Origin: CAIWHR01 sp963717695
GTDB lineage: Bacteria > Pseudomonadota > Gammaproteobacteria > Burkholderiales > Casimicrobiaceae
DNA length: 64,000 nt
Assembly (NCBI GenBank): GCA_963717695.1
Contig: CAVQWR010000001.1
Coordinates: 620,001-684,000 of the forward strand
Reading direction: 5' to 3'
Position 1 is the stretch's first letter, and each line of letters begins with the position of its first letter. This document shows positions 18,223 through 26,506 of the stretch, in pieces. Under the pieces are notes generated by a model. That model ran no database searches. It had not been told where the DNA came from and worked only from the letters and a program-made list of their open reading frames with translations. Position numbers and translations under genes: made by a program.

Positions 18223-18556
18223 GCTCCCTCCTGTTCAGTGGATTGACAAACCATCGAGCCGGCATCACGAGGCATCGGATCTGCGCCAACGTTCGACGGC
18301 GGGCGCAAAACGCGAACACCGGGCCATCATCAGCACCTTGTCTGGGATATCGCGAAAGTTTAACGACATTTCTGATTTAGTGATTTTTTTCTGACGCGAT
18401 CTATGCAAAGCGTCCGCGGCGGCGTCTAATAAACACGCCCGGGCGCGACCATATTTGCGTCGCGGAATTATCGGTTCCTTGACGGGAACATATTCCCGGC
18501 AGGGAAAGTTTGTGCCCGCCGTCACCTGAGTAGTGCCCCCCATCCAGGAGACAACC
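18223..18556. other. Divergent regulatory region, locally AT-rich, with palindrome
   Basis: This 334-nt gap separates the divergent SYLF and DUF2092 genes and must hold both promoters. Around 18355-18395 it is clearly richer in A/T than its surroundings, including a run of seven T (18384-18390). A quasi-perfect dyad CGGGAA-CATA-TTCCCG lies at 18483-18498, about 60 nt before the DUF2092 start, overlapping a TTGACG hexamer (18479-18484). That could be an operator. No unambiguous -10 was found for either direction. Confidence 0.45.
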
Positions 18557-19327
18557 ATGGTAAGAAACACACTGGTGCTCGCATCGCTGGCAATGTTGCT
18601 TGCGGTACCGAGTGCCTATGCGCAGCCTGCGCCGACAGTGGCGGCCGCGCCGGCTGCGAATGCAGTCGACTCGGCATCGGTCCAGATCCTCAAGGACATG
18701 GGTGCGTACCTGCAGACGCTGAAGCGCTTCCGCGTGTCGACCGAACTGACCGGCGAACGCGTCCTTGCCGACGGCGAGAAACTGCAGCACACAGCGACCG
18801 CCGACATGGACGTCGAGCGTCCGAACAAGATACGCGCTGTGATGAAAAGCGCCCGCTCCGAGCGCGAGATCATCTATGACGGCAAGACGGTCACCCTCTA
18901 TACGCCGGCGCAGAAGTATTACTCGACGGTGGAATTCACTGAGAATATCGGCAGCCTGATCGACAAACTGGAGGACCGGTATGGCGTCGAGCTCCCATTG
19001 TCGGATCTCTTTCTTTTCGGGACTCCGGCGGCGCCGCTCGACAAGATCGAGTCGGCGATGAACGCCGGCCAGGATTTCGTCGGCGACGATCTCTGCGACC
19101 ACTATGCGTATCGTCAGGGCAAGTTCGATTGGCAGATCTGGATCACCGCCGGCGAGAAGCCGCTGCCGCGCAAGATCGTGATCACCAATCGTGCCGACGA
19201 CGCGCGTCCGCAGTCGGTTTCGCTGATCGACTGGAACCTGAAGCCGGCCTTCAAGGACGCGGTGTTCAAGTTCACGCCGCCGAAGGGCGCAACGAAGATC
19301 GAGATCGTTCCGCGGAAGACCAAGTAG
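18557..19327 (+). CDS. Exported DUF2092 protein (LolA/LolB-like fold)
   Basis: A 256-residue protein with a signal peptide (cleavage after AYAQ, about residue 23). The body matches DUF2092: an N-terminal helix LKDMGAYLQTLKRFRVSTEL, a strand-rich section with RPNKIRAVMKSARSEREIIYDGKTVTLYTP, the LEDRYGVELPLSDLF helix and the closing FTPPKGATKIEI. This family shares the outer-membrane lipoprotein-sorting fold and is often followed by a glycine-rich exported protein, as here 12 nt downstream. GGAGACAACC precedes the ATG. Molecular role unknown. Confidence 0.85.
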   Translation: MVRNTLVLASLAMLLAVPSAYAQPAPTVAAAPAANAVDSASVQILKDMGAYLQTLKRFRVSTELTGERVLADGEKLQHTATADMDVERPNKIRAVMKSARSEREIIYDGKTVTLYTPAQKYYSTVEFTENIGSLIDKLEDRYGVELPLSDLFLFGTPAAPLDKIESAMNAGQDFVGDDLCDHYAYRQGKFDWQIWITAGEKPLPRKIVITNRADDARPQSVSLIDWNLKPAFKDAVFKFTPPKGATKIEIVPRKTK

Positions 19328-19339
19328 AGGAGCGCCATC

Positions 19340-19876
19340 ATGAAAAACACTTTTGGCAGTTTGTGTCCGGCCGCGCTGGCCGCCCTCGTTCTGGCCTCCT
19401 TCGCGATGACTCCCTACGCTGACGCCGCGGGTGGCGGCGGTCGTGGCGGCGGTGGCGGTGGTGGCGGCGGTGGTGGTGCCCGCGCTTCGGCCGGCGGCGG
19501 CGGCGGTGGCGCCCGGCAGAACGCGCAGGTCAACAACAGTCGAGCCGATGCGCGCACGAACGACGTTCGCAGCACCAGCGTCAACAACGTCAATGCGAAT
19601 CGGAATGTGAACGTCAACGCCGAACGTAACGTCAACGTCAACGTCAACAACGGTTGCTGCAACAACGGCTGGGACAACGATTACCACCCCGTCGCCACCG
19701 CGGCGGCGGTCGGGGCGGCGGTTGCCGTGACTTCGGCCGTCGTCGGGTCGATGGTGCGCACGGTCCCGCCCGGCTGCGTGCCCGTGAACTACGGTGGCAT
19801 GGTCTACCAGCAGTGCGGAGGCACGTGGTATCAGCCGCAGGGATCGCAGTTCGTCGTCGTCAATGCACCGTACTGA
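19340..19876 (+). CDS. Exported Gly-rich, Asn-Val repeat protein, unknown function
   Basis: A 178-residue protein in three parts. First, a signal peptide (to about residue 29). Second, a low-complexity region with poly-Gly tracts (about 31-57) followed by an NVN-type repeat (NVNVNAERNVNVNVNN around 89-104). Third, a C-terminal part with a hydrophobic Ala/Val helix (ATAAAVGAAVAVTSAVVGSM) and a Cys-containing end with GGMVYQQCGGTWYQP. Proteins of this plan often accompany DUF2092 genes; the spacing of 12 nt supports one transcript. The helix may be membrane-inserted. I cannot assign a function. Confidence 0.78.
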   Translation: MKNTFGSLCPAALAALVLASFAMTPYADAAGGGGRGGGGGGGGGGGARASAGGGGGGARQNAQVNNSRADARTNDVRSTSVNNVNANRNVNVNAERNVNVNVNNGCCNNGWDNDYHPVATAAAVGAAVAVTSAVVGSMVRTVPPGCVPVNYGGMVYQQCGGTWYQPQGSQFVVVNAPY

Positions 19877-19888
19877 CCGGGCCCCCGT

Positions 19889-19917
19889 GGAGGCCGGCCG
19901 CTGTCGCGGCCGCCTCC
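19889..19917. terminator. GC-rich hairpin between the convergent Gly-rich and carbonic anhydrase genes
   Basis: GGAGGC and GGCCGC on the left arm pair with GCGGCC and GCCTCC on the right arm around a TGTC loop, a stem of about 12 bp with one bulged pair. It lies 13 nt after one stop codon and 16 nt before the other. No U-run follows on either side. Confidence 0.5.
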
Positions 19918-19932
19918 GGTGACCTCGCGCAT

Positions 19933-20673
19933 CTAGACGAGCGCAACCTTTCCGGTGGCGAGATCATAGACGCCGCCGACAATGTCGATCTTCTTCGCAG
20001 CGTAAAGCTTCTGGACGATTGGCGGCGAATTTTTCAGCCGGGCAACTTGCCGCCGCACGTTCTCGGCCACCGAATTGCCAAGCAGGTCTCCGCCCTGCTT
20101 CTTCTCGGCGTCGGCGACCGCCGGCTTGATCGCGGCGATCAGTTCGGGCAAGTGGCCCGGAAGCACGGCCTTGTCCTTCAGCACCTTGATCGCGGCATCG
20201 ACCGCGCCGCATCCGCTGTGGCCGAGCACCATGATGAGCGGCGCGCCGAGGAACTGGGCGCCGTATTCGATGGAGGCGAGCAAATCCGGGGTCACGATGT
20301 TGCCCGCGACGCGCATCACGAAAAGCTCGCCCGGCCCCTGGTCGAAGAGCAGTTCCGGCGACACGCGCGAATCGGAGCAGCTCAGGATCTGGGCGAACGG
20401 ATACTGCCCCAGCACGCGCGCGGCGCGGCCCGATGAGAAGTCGCGCTCGTTGAGGGCGTTGACCGCGTATCGCGCGTTGCCGTCCAGCAGCCGCTTCAGC
20501 GCGTCGGTAGGCGCGATTGCGTTCGCGGGGGGCGCGGCGCCCGGTGCAGGCGGGTCGGCCGCCAAGGCGACACCAACGCTCCACGGCACCAGCGCCGCGA
20601 GCGCGCCGGTTCGCAGGAAATCCCGACGCGTTACCTGAGGCTCGTGCTGCGCATCGCCACATTCATCGCACAT
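19933..20673 (-). CDS. Beta-class carbonic anhydrase with Tat signal
   Basis: A 246-residue zinc enzyme interconverting CO2 and bicarbonate. Zinc ligands and dyad are complete: C99 with D101 and R103 in CSDSR, H152 and C155 in GHSGCG. Unlike cytoplasmic relatives it begins with a twin-arginine motif TRRDFLRTGALAAL (residues 15-28), so it should be exported folded. Start at 20673: GGAGGA sits at the right distance from this ATG and too close to the ATG at 20679. The extreme N-terminus MCDECGD carries a CxxC pair ahead of the Tat motif. Convergent with the Gly-rich gene. Confidence 0.93.
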   Translation of the reverse strand: MCDECGDAQHEPQVTRRDFLRTGALAALVPWSVGVALAADPPAPGAAPPANAIAPTDALKRLLDGNARYAVNALNERDFSSGRAARVLGQYPFAQILSCSDSRVSPELLFDQGPGELFVMRVAGNIVTPDLLASIEYGAQFLGAPLIMVLGHSGCGAVDAAIKVLKDKAVLPGHLPELIAAIKPAVADAEKKQGGDLLGNSVAENVRRQVARLKNSPPIVQKLYAAKKIDIVGGVYDLATGKVALV

Positions 20674-20984
20674 GTGCATTCCTCCCTTGGTTGCATTCGG
20701 AGGTGAACGGGCGCCGTGATCATCGCAACTCCAGTTGCTCGTCATCGGCGAACGTCTTGCGCCGCGGTGAATCGACCTCGACAGACCGCCACGAGTCTAA
20801 CCCCGGGACGCCCTGTCACCAACCAGGCACCCCGCGCGCACAAGGGGTAAGTATCCGGTCCACTTATCGCGACGGGAGAATACTTCCACGCGGCGATCGC
20901 TAACGGCGCCCGAATGCGAATCGGCGCGTTGCGCCAGACCAGACGCGAAGAGCACTCCTGCCGCGAGATGCGGGCGACGCGCCG
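20674..20984. other. Upstream region of the carbonic anhydrase gene
   Basis: Gene-free for 311 nt. It holds a candidate minus-strand promoter (TTGGTG at 20822-20817, 17-nt spacer, TAGACT at 20799-20794) and a 14-bp perfect palindrome GCAACT-CC-AGTTGC at 20725-20738, between that promoter and the start codon. The leader would be about 115 nt. The palindrome could be an operator or a leader hairpin. Confidence 0.45.
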
Positions 20985-21614
20985 CTAGAACTGTGTCTTC
21001 CATCCCACGGCGAATCCATGCGGCAGGATCTCGATCAAGAGGGGCACGTCGCGCGAATGGGAGTACCACCCGGCGAGGCCGCCGACGGCCAAGCCGCCGA
21101 TGACGTCGGATTGCCAGTGCGCCTGGTTCTTGATCCGCCCCGCGCCGACGTAGAGCGGGACCGCAAGCAGTGCGTACGTCCACGGGTACTCCGGTCCATA
21201 TTCCAATACGTAGGGCGTCACGAGGCCGGCGGCCACGGCCGCCTCGCCGCTGGGGAAGCTGTAATTGTGTCCACCCTGGAACCACAGGCACGGGTTGTCT
21301 TCGGTGCTGGGGCGAACGCGTGTGAAAACGTACTTTGCTGCCTGCGCCGAGACGCCAGAAATGATTTCGGAGTCGACGCCCTGCCACATCGTCTTGCCGA
21401 AGCGGCTCTCCGCGCCTTCCCATACGGCGCCGCCGATCTCCGCAATCGTCAGCGCCCCGACGAGGCCGCGATACACATTCGGATTCCACGCCCCCGAAGC
21501 GTTGTACGAAACCTCGTGATCGATGTGCGACCAGCCGCAGTTCTGCGCGGCACACCAACAGGGCGCCGCGAATGCGGCAATCATCAGCATCGCGCGGAGC
21601 AAGTCCGATCGCAT
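20985..21614 (-). CDS. Exported PAP2-superfamily phosphatase-like protein
   Basis: A 209-residue protein with an N-terminal signal or anchor (MRSDLLRAMLMIAAFAAPCW) and the three PAP2 signature blocks: KYVFTRVRP (K94 to R101-P102), a PSG block at 121-123, and GRIKNQAHWQSD (R160, H166, D170). In most relatives the second block reads PSGH with a catalytic His; here it is PSGE (E124). Activity on lipid phosphates or diphosphates may therefore differ. Start ATG at 21614 gives the signal sequence; AAGGGTG lies upstream. Last gene of the envelope block before lolA. Confidence 0.85.
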   Translation of the reverse strand: MRSDLLRAMLMIAAFAAPCWCAAQNCGWSHIDHEVSYNASGAWNPNVYRGLVGALTIAEIGGAVWEGAESRFGKTMWQGVDSEIISGVSAQAAKYVFTRVRPSTEDNPCLWFQGGHNYSFPSGEAAVAAGLVTPYVLEYGPEYPWTYALLAVPLYVGAGRIKNQAHWQSDVIGGLAVGGLAGWYSHSRDVPLLIEILPHGFAVGWKTQF

Positions 21615-21911
21615 TGGGGCACCCTTCGCACTCCGCCAAAAAACTTCGGCAATCGCTGCGCCGTCGGGGTGTCGGAAACACGAAGCCGTTCGCCTTGCGC
21701 GACTTGCTGCGGATTTCGCTGCAACGCGCCGCCCGACGCATATTGAAAGCATACGACGCGGAGCTTTCAGAACGCTGACCGGCACTGAATCACGCCGCGG
21801 CATCCCGGGCCTCCGCAGGCGGCCCCGGTGATCCGCGCTCGAGGCGCGGCGTAAATTGTTCGGCGGCGGGATCTGGACGCCCCCCGCTGGCGCTGGAGCC
21901 CGCTGCCCCGG

Positions 21912-22541
21912 CTACTCGCCGACGACGTCGGCGCCTGCGGGCGGCGTGAACGCGAAGAGCGCGGGATCGAGCGCCGGATTGCGCTCGAAATGGTCGAAGG
22001 TCAAGAGCGTCGAGTTGCCGAATGCGTCGAGCAGTTCCATCCGGCGCGGCAGGTTGTCGCGAAAGCCGATGCGCACGCGCGACAGGCTTCCGTCCGCCGA
22101 TTTCGGCCGGGCCTCGACCATGGCGAGACCGTTGTCGGTGCCGGCGTCGGTCAGCGTGTAGTTGCGCTCCAGCGCGTTGTCGCCGGCAAGGAGCGCCGCC
22201 GGGCTGCCGCCCAGCGTGGCCGCCTGGCTCCGCACGATCACCTGGTTGAGATCGCGATCGAAGATCCAGATCCTGGTGCCGTCGCCGACGATCAGCTGCT
22301 CGACCGGCTTGTCGTACGACCAGCGAAAACGTCCGGGGCGCTGGAACGAGAACGTGCCTACGCTCGTGCGATCGCGCCGGTCCTTGCCGGTGACCAGCTG
22401 CTGGAACGACGACTTGCCGGACTTGGTCCCGTCGACAAAGGCCTTCAGCTGGTCGAGGCCGCCCGCCACTGCCGCGGCGGGCAGCAGCGTGAGCGCGACG
22501 AGCGCTGCGACGGAAACGCTGCGAAGAAACCGAATTTGCAT
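21912..22541 (-). CDS. lolA: Outer-membrane lipoprotein carrier protein LolA
   Basis: A 209-residue periplasmic chaperone that takes lipoproteins from LolCDE to LolB. Signal peptide to about residue 25, then the LolA pattern GLDQLKAFVDGTKSGKSSFQQ, FSFQRPGRFRWSYDKP (the conserved PxxFRW segment), IFDRDLNQVIVR, and the C-terminal GNSTLLTFDHFERNP and FTPPAGADVVGE. It begins 2 nt after the stop of the small exported protein and is cotranscribed with ftsK. In the usual gene order rarA would come next, but 8.7 kb of other genes intervenes. Confidence 0.94.
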   Translation of the reverse strand: MQIRFLRSVSVAALVALTLLPAAAVAGGLDQLKAFVDGTKSGKSSFQQLVTGKDRRDRTSVGTFSFQRPGRFRWSYDKPVEQLIVGDGTRIWIFDRDLNQVIVRSQAATLGGSPAALLAGDNALERNYTLTDAGTDNGLAMVEARPKSADGSLSRVRIGFRDNLPRRMELLDAFGNSTLLTFDHFERNPALDPALFAFTPPAGADVVGE

Positions 22542-22543
22542 GC

Positions 22544-22933
22544 TCACGTCCCCGGAATGTTCGCGAGGCAGTTGCCGACCGCATCCAGCACGATGTATGA
22601 ATGATCGCGGCCCGCGAATTCCTTGCGTCCGTCGACCATCTTGTACTGGTGCGCGTAGACGCGCCACGAGTCGAAGGCGCGCTCGGGATCGTAGTCGCAG
22701 CCGTCGACGTACCAGTCGGGACCGCAGAATTCCTTTGGCAAGAGCCCCTTCGCGCGCTCGATCGCCTGCTCCGCGGTGATCCGCGGCGCGTCGGCGGGCC
22801 GGTCGCGCGGACACCAGCCGTCCTGGCGGTACACCAGCACGGGCCCCGCGAGTGCGGCTCGGGCGACGAGCACCGCGACGATCGCGACGAGCGCGCGAAC
22901 GCAGGTCCGCGGGAGGCCCGCGCGCGTGCTCAT
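22544..22933 (-). CDS. Small exported protein between ftsK and lolA, unknown function
   Basis: A 129-residue protein with an N-terminal export signal (VRALVAIVAVLVARAALA). The mature part of about 100 residues has paired cysteines (WCPRD, EFCGPDWYVDGCDYD and a last one near GNCLANIPGT), which may form disulfides. The segment ITAEQAIERAKGLLP resembles a PepSY-like or helical cap, but I cannot name a family. Its ATG overlaps the ftsK stop as ATGA, and lolA starts 2 nt after its own stop, so translation of the three genes is probably coupled. Confidence 0.82.
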   Translation of the reverse strand: MSTRAGLPRTCVRALVAIVAVLVARAALAGPVLVYRQDGWCPRDRPADAPRITAEQAIERAKGLLPKEFCGPDWYVDGCDYDPERAFDSWRVYAHQYKMVDGRKEFAGRDHSYIVLDAVGNCLANIPGT

Positions 22934-25263
22934 CGTGCGTCGCCTTTGGGCGCGGGGGCCAGCACGTCGCGATTGCCGTTGGTCTGCATCGGCGTGACAA
23001 GTCCCGCGCGCTCCATCTGCTCGATCAGGCGGGCCGCGCGGTTGTAGCCGATGCGCAGGTGCCGCTGCACCAGAGAGATCGACGGCCGGCGCGTCTGCAG
23101 CACGATGGCGACGGCCTGGTCGTACATCGGGTCCGACTCGGCGTCGGCCCCGGGCGTCCCCGCCGCGTCGTCGCCGTTGCCGCCTGCCGCGCCGTCGAGC
23201 AATCCTTCGACGTATTGCGGCTCGCCCTGGCGCTTGAGATAGTCGACCACGTGGTGAACTTCGGCGTCCGACACGAAAGCGCCGTGAACCCGCAGCGGAT
23301 AGCCGACGCCGGGCGGCTGGAACAGCATGTCGCCCTGCCCCAGCAATGCCTCCGCACCCATGTGGTCGAGGATCGTCCGCGAGTCGACGCGGCTCGCGAC
23401 CTGGAACGCGATGCGCGACGGAATGTTCGCCTTGATGAGCCCCGTGATCACATCGACCGACGGCCGCTGTGTGGCGAGGATGAGGTGGATGCCGGACGCG
23501 CGCGCCTTCTGCGCGATGCGCGCGATCAGCTCCTCGATCTTCTTGCCCGTGACCATCATGAGGTCGGCGAGCTCGTCGATGACGACGACGATATAGGGCA
23601 CCTCCTCGATCGGCTCGGGCGCATCCGGGGTCAGGGAGAACGGATTGGTCAGCGGCGTCCCGGATTTCTTCGCGTCGGCGACGCGTGCGTTGTAGCCGCC
23701 GATGTTGCGCACGCCAAGTGTGGACATCAGCTTGTAGCGACGCTCCATCTCGGCCACGCACCAGTTGAGCGCGTTGCCGGCGAGCTTCATGTCGGTGACG
23801 ACGGGCGCCAGCAGATGCGGGATGCCCTCGTAGACCGAGAGCTCCAGCATCTTCGGGTCGATGAGGATGAGGCGAACCTGCCGCGGCTCGGCCTTGTAGA
23901 GCAGCGACAGGATCATCGCGTTGACCGCGACCGACTTGCCCGAGCCGGTCGTGCCGGCCACCATCAGGTGCGGCATCTTCGCAAGATCGGCGACGATGGC
24001 CTTGCCGGCAATGTCCTTGCCGAGCGCCAGCGTGAGCGGACTGGCCGTGTCGTGGTACGTCGTCGACGACAGGATCTCGGTGAGCTTCACGATCTGCCGC
24101 TTCGGATTCGGCAATTCGAGGCCCATGCACGACTTGCCGGGAATGGTCTCGACCACGCGGATCGACACGACGGAGAGCGCCCGCGCGAGATCCTTCATCA
24201 GGTTGACGATCTGCGCGCCCTTGACTCCGACCGCCGGCTCGATCTCGTAGCGGGTGATCACCGGCCCCGGATACGCGGCCAGCACGTGCACGGCGACGCC
24301 GAAGTCGGCGAGCTTGCGCTCGATGAGGCGCGAGGTGAATTCCAGCGTCTCGGCGCTGACCGACTCCTCCTTCGGCGGCGCATCGTCGAGGAGCGCCAGC
24401 GGCGGCAGCGGCGAGTCCGGCATGTCGACGAACAGCGGCCGCTGCTTTTCGCGGACGACGCGCTCGGATTTCTGCACCTCGGCCACGGGGGCCACGACCA
24501 GCACGGGCTCGCGCGGCGCGGGGTCGTGCTTCGCCTGCACGACGGCCTCGCGCTCCGCCATCGCCTGTGCACCCAGATCGCGCTCGCGCTTTGCCTCCGA
24601 GCGCTCGCGCATGATCGCGACGATCCGCTCGAGCCCGGCGCCCACCCGCTCCATCAGGCGAAGCCACGACATGCCCGAGAACAGCGACCAGCCGATCGCG
24701 AGCAGCACGATGAGGAGCAGTGTCGCACCGTTGAAGCCCGCGAACCTCGCGATGGCAGTGCCGAACATCTCGCCGATCGCGCCCCCGGGACGCAGCGGCA
24801 GCTGCATCGGCAGCCGGTAGAGCCGCAGCGCCTCGAGAGCCGCGCTGCAGAGGAGGACGAGCCCGAAGCCGAGGAATCCGAGCGGGATCGGGTGATCGGA
24901 TTCGTAGCCGGGGTGGCCGATGCGGCGGTAGCCCGCGACGACGAGCGCGATGCCGCCCACGATGAACCACCACGCCGAGGCGCCGAAAAGATAAAGCAGC
25001 ATGTCGGCGAGCCACGCGCCGGCCGTGCCGCCGCGATTGACGATCGGCGCGCCCGTTCCGGTGAAGGACCAGCCTGGATCCGATTTCGAATAGGTGGCGA
25101 GCACGAGCGCCAGCCAGACGAACCCGGCGACGACAATGAGCCACCACGACTCGCGTACGAGGCGTGCGAAGCGTGGCGAGCGCGTCGCGAGATCGGGCTT
25201 GCGCGCGGCCCTGGCGGCGCCGGAACGGCGGCCCGTCTCCGGTGTTTTTTTATTGAAAAACAT
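22930..25263 (-). CDS. ftsK: DNA translocase FtsK
   Basis: A 777-residue division-site DNA pump. Four transmembrane helices in the first ~170 residues (starting WWLIVVAGFVWLALVLA), a short Arg/Glu-rich linker, then the FtsK motor: ALGKDIAGKAIVADLAKMPH, Walker A GTTGSGKS, Walker B in VVVIDELADLMM, and ATQRPSVDVITGLIKANIP. The C-terminal winged-helix gamma domain (DQAVAIVLQTRRPSISLVQR to the end) reads KOPS sites and activates XerCD. Much shorter linker than the E. coli protein (1329 residues), as in most betaproteobacteria. Divergent from trxB. Confidence 0.96.
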   Translation of the reverse strand: MFFNKKTPETGRRSGAARAARKPDLATRSPRFARLVRESWWLIVVAGFVWLALVLATYSKSDPGWSFTGTGAPIVNRGGTAGAWLADMLLYLFGASAWWFIVGGIALVVAGYRRIGHPGYESDHPIPLGFLGFGLVLLCSAALEALRLYRLPMQLPLRPGGAIGEMFGTAIARFAGFNGATLLLIVLLAIGWSLFSGMSWLRLMERVGAGLERIVAIMRERSEAKRERDLGAQAMAEREAVVQAKHDPAPREPVLVVAPVAEVQKSERVVREKQRPLFVDMPDSPLPPLALLDDAPPKEESVSAETLEFTSRLIERKLADFGVAVHVLAAYPGPVITRYEIEPAVGVKGAQIVNLMKDLARALSVVSIRVVETIPGKSCMGLELPNPKRQIVKLTEILSSTTYHDTASPLTLALGKDIAGKAIVADLAKMPHLMVAGTTGSGKSVAVNAMILSLLYKAEPRQVRLILIDPKMLELSVYEGIPHLLAPVVTDMKLAGNALNWCVAEMERRYKLMSTLGVRNIGGYNARVADAKKSGTPLTNPFSLTPDAPEPIEEVPYIVVVIDELADLMMVTGKKIEELIARIAQKARASGIHLILATQRPSVDVITGLIKANIPSRIAFQVASRVDSRTILDHMGAEALLGQGDMLFQPPGVGYPLRVHGAFVSDAEVHHVVDYLKRQGEPQYVEGLLDGAAGGNGDDAAGTPGADAESDPMYDQAVAIVLQTRRPSISLVQRHLRIGYNRAARLIEQMERAGLVTPMQTNGNRDVLAPAPKGDAR

Positions 25264-25489
25264 CAGGGTGCCGCACTTTGTTCATGCGACGGATTATACA
25301 TGGAAATTCTGGAAATGCGGCGCCGAAAAGGTCGTCGCGCGCCGCGCTGGAGGCGGCCCGAATGCCGGGAACGGGAGTGCGTGCCGACCGGATCGTGACG
25401 CCGCTTGCCTCACCCGGGCAGCGCCCCCAATTCAAGTAAAATCGTGCGATTCAGCGCAAACAGCAAGTCCAACGAAGAAAAAGCGAAGC

Positions 25490-26443
25490 ATGCCAACCCA
25501 ACACGCCCGTCTGCTCATTCTCGGATCCGGCCCCGCCGGCTACACGGCCGCAGTATACGCCGCACGCGCGAACCTTTCGCCCGTGCTCATCACCGGTCTC
25601 GCACAGGGCGGGCAGCTCATGACCACCACCGACGTCGACAACTGGCCGGCCGATGCGGGAGGCGTCCAGGGACCCGACCTGATGGCGCGATTCCAGCAGC
25701 ACGCCGAGCGTTTCGAGACCAGGCTCGTCTTCGACGAGATCCACACGGCGAAGCTCGGCGAGCGGCCGCTGCGCCTCATCGGGGACAATGGCGAGTACAC
25801 GTGCGACGCGTTGATCATCGCCACGGGGGCGTCGGCGCGCTATCTCGGCATCCCGTCCGAGCAGACGTTCCACGGCAAGGGGGTGTCGGCCTGCGCGACC
25901 TGCGACGGGTTCTTCTACAAGAACCACGATGTGGCCGTCGTCGGCGGCGGCAATACCGCGGTCGAGGAAGCGCTTTATCTCTCCAACATCGCGAAATCCG
26001 TCACGGTCGTGCATCGCCGCGACAAGTTCCGCGCCGAGGCGATCCTGATCGACCGGCTGATGGCGAAGACGAAGGACGGCGGCAACGTCCGTGTGGTATG
26101 GAACCACACGCTCGACGAGATCCTGGGCGACGATTCCGGTGTCACCGGCGCGCGGCTGAAGGACGTGAAGTCCGGCGCGACGCGCGACGTGCCGCTCACC
26201 GGCGTCTTCATCGCGATCGGGCACACTCCGAACACCAGGCTGTTCGAGGGCCAGCTCGAGATGGCCGGCGGCTACATCAAGGTGCAAAGCGGCTCGGCGG
26301 GCAATGCGACGGCGACCAGCATTCCCGGCGTCTTCGCCGCGGGCGACGTCGCCGACCACGTCTACCGGCAGGCGGTGACGTCCGCCGGCACCGGCTGCAT
26401 GGCGGCGCTCGACGCTGAAGCGTTTCTCGAAGGGCACGCCTGA
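25490..26443 (+). CDS. trxB: Thioredoxin reductase
   Basis: A 317-residue FAD/NADPH flavoprotein reducing thioredoxin. FAD-binding GSGPAG (12-17), redox pair C135/C138 in CATCDG, NADPH-binding GGGNTAVEEAL, and the second FAD motif FAAGDVADHVYRQAVTSAG are all intact. Length matches the low-molecular-weight class. The ATG at 25490 is the natural start; sequence farther upstream in frame is not conserved-looking. Divergent from ftsK across a 226-nt region. Confidence 0.96.
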   Translation: MPTQHARLLILGSGPAGYTAAVYAARANLSPVLITGLAQGGQLMTTTDVDNWPADAGGVQGPDLMARFQQHAERFETRLVFDEIHTAKLGERPLRLIGDNGEYTCDALIIATGASARYLGIPSEQTFHGKGVSACATCDGFFYKNHDVAVVGGGNTAVEEALYLSNIAKSVTVVHRRDKFRAEAILIDRLMAKTKDGGNVRVVWNHTLDEILGDDSGVTGARLKDVKSGATRDVPLTGVFIAIGHTPNTRLFEGQLEMAGGYIKVQSGSAGNATATSIPGVFAAGDVADHVYRQAVTSAGTGCMAALDAEAFLEGHA

Positions 26444-26506
26444 ACGGCGCGCCTCGGTTCTGATCGCGCGGCTGCGACGGCAGCGGCGGTTCTCGTTCTG
26501 GCGGCG

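Noticed and set aside
13172..21911. The envelope block as a classical genomic island
   Set aside because: No integrase, transposase, tRNA target or flanking direct repeats could be seen, so only an accretion site is claimed.
22852..25398. Open frame of about 850 codons on the plus strand opposite ftsK
   Set aside because: Composition is a typical antisense shadow (Arg, Asp, His rich, no recognisable domain); FtsK motifs are perfect on the minus strand.
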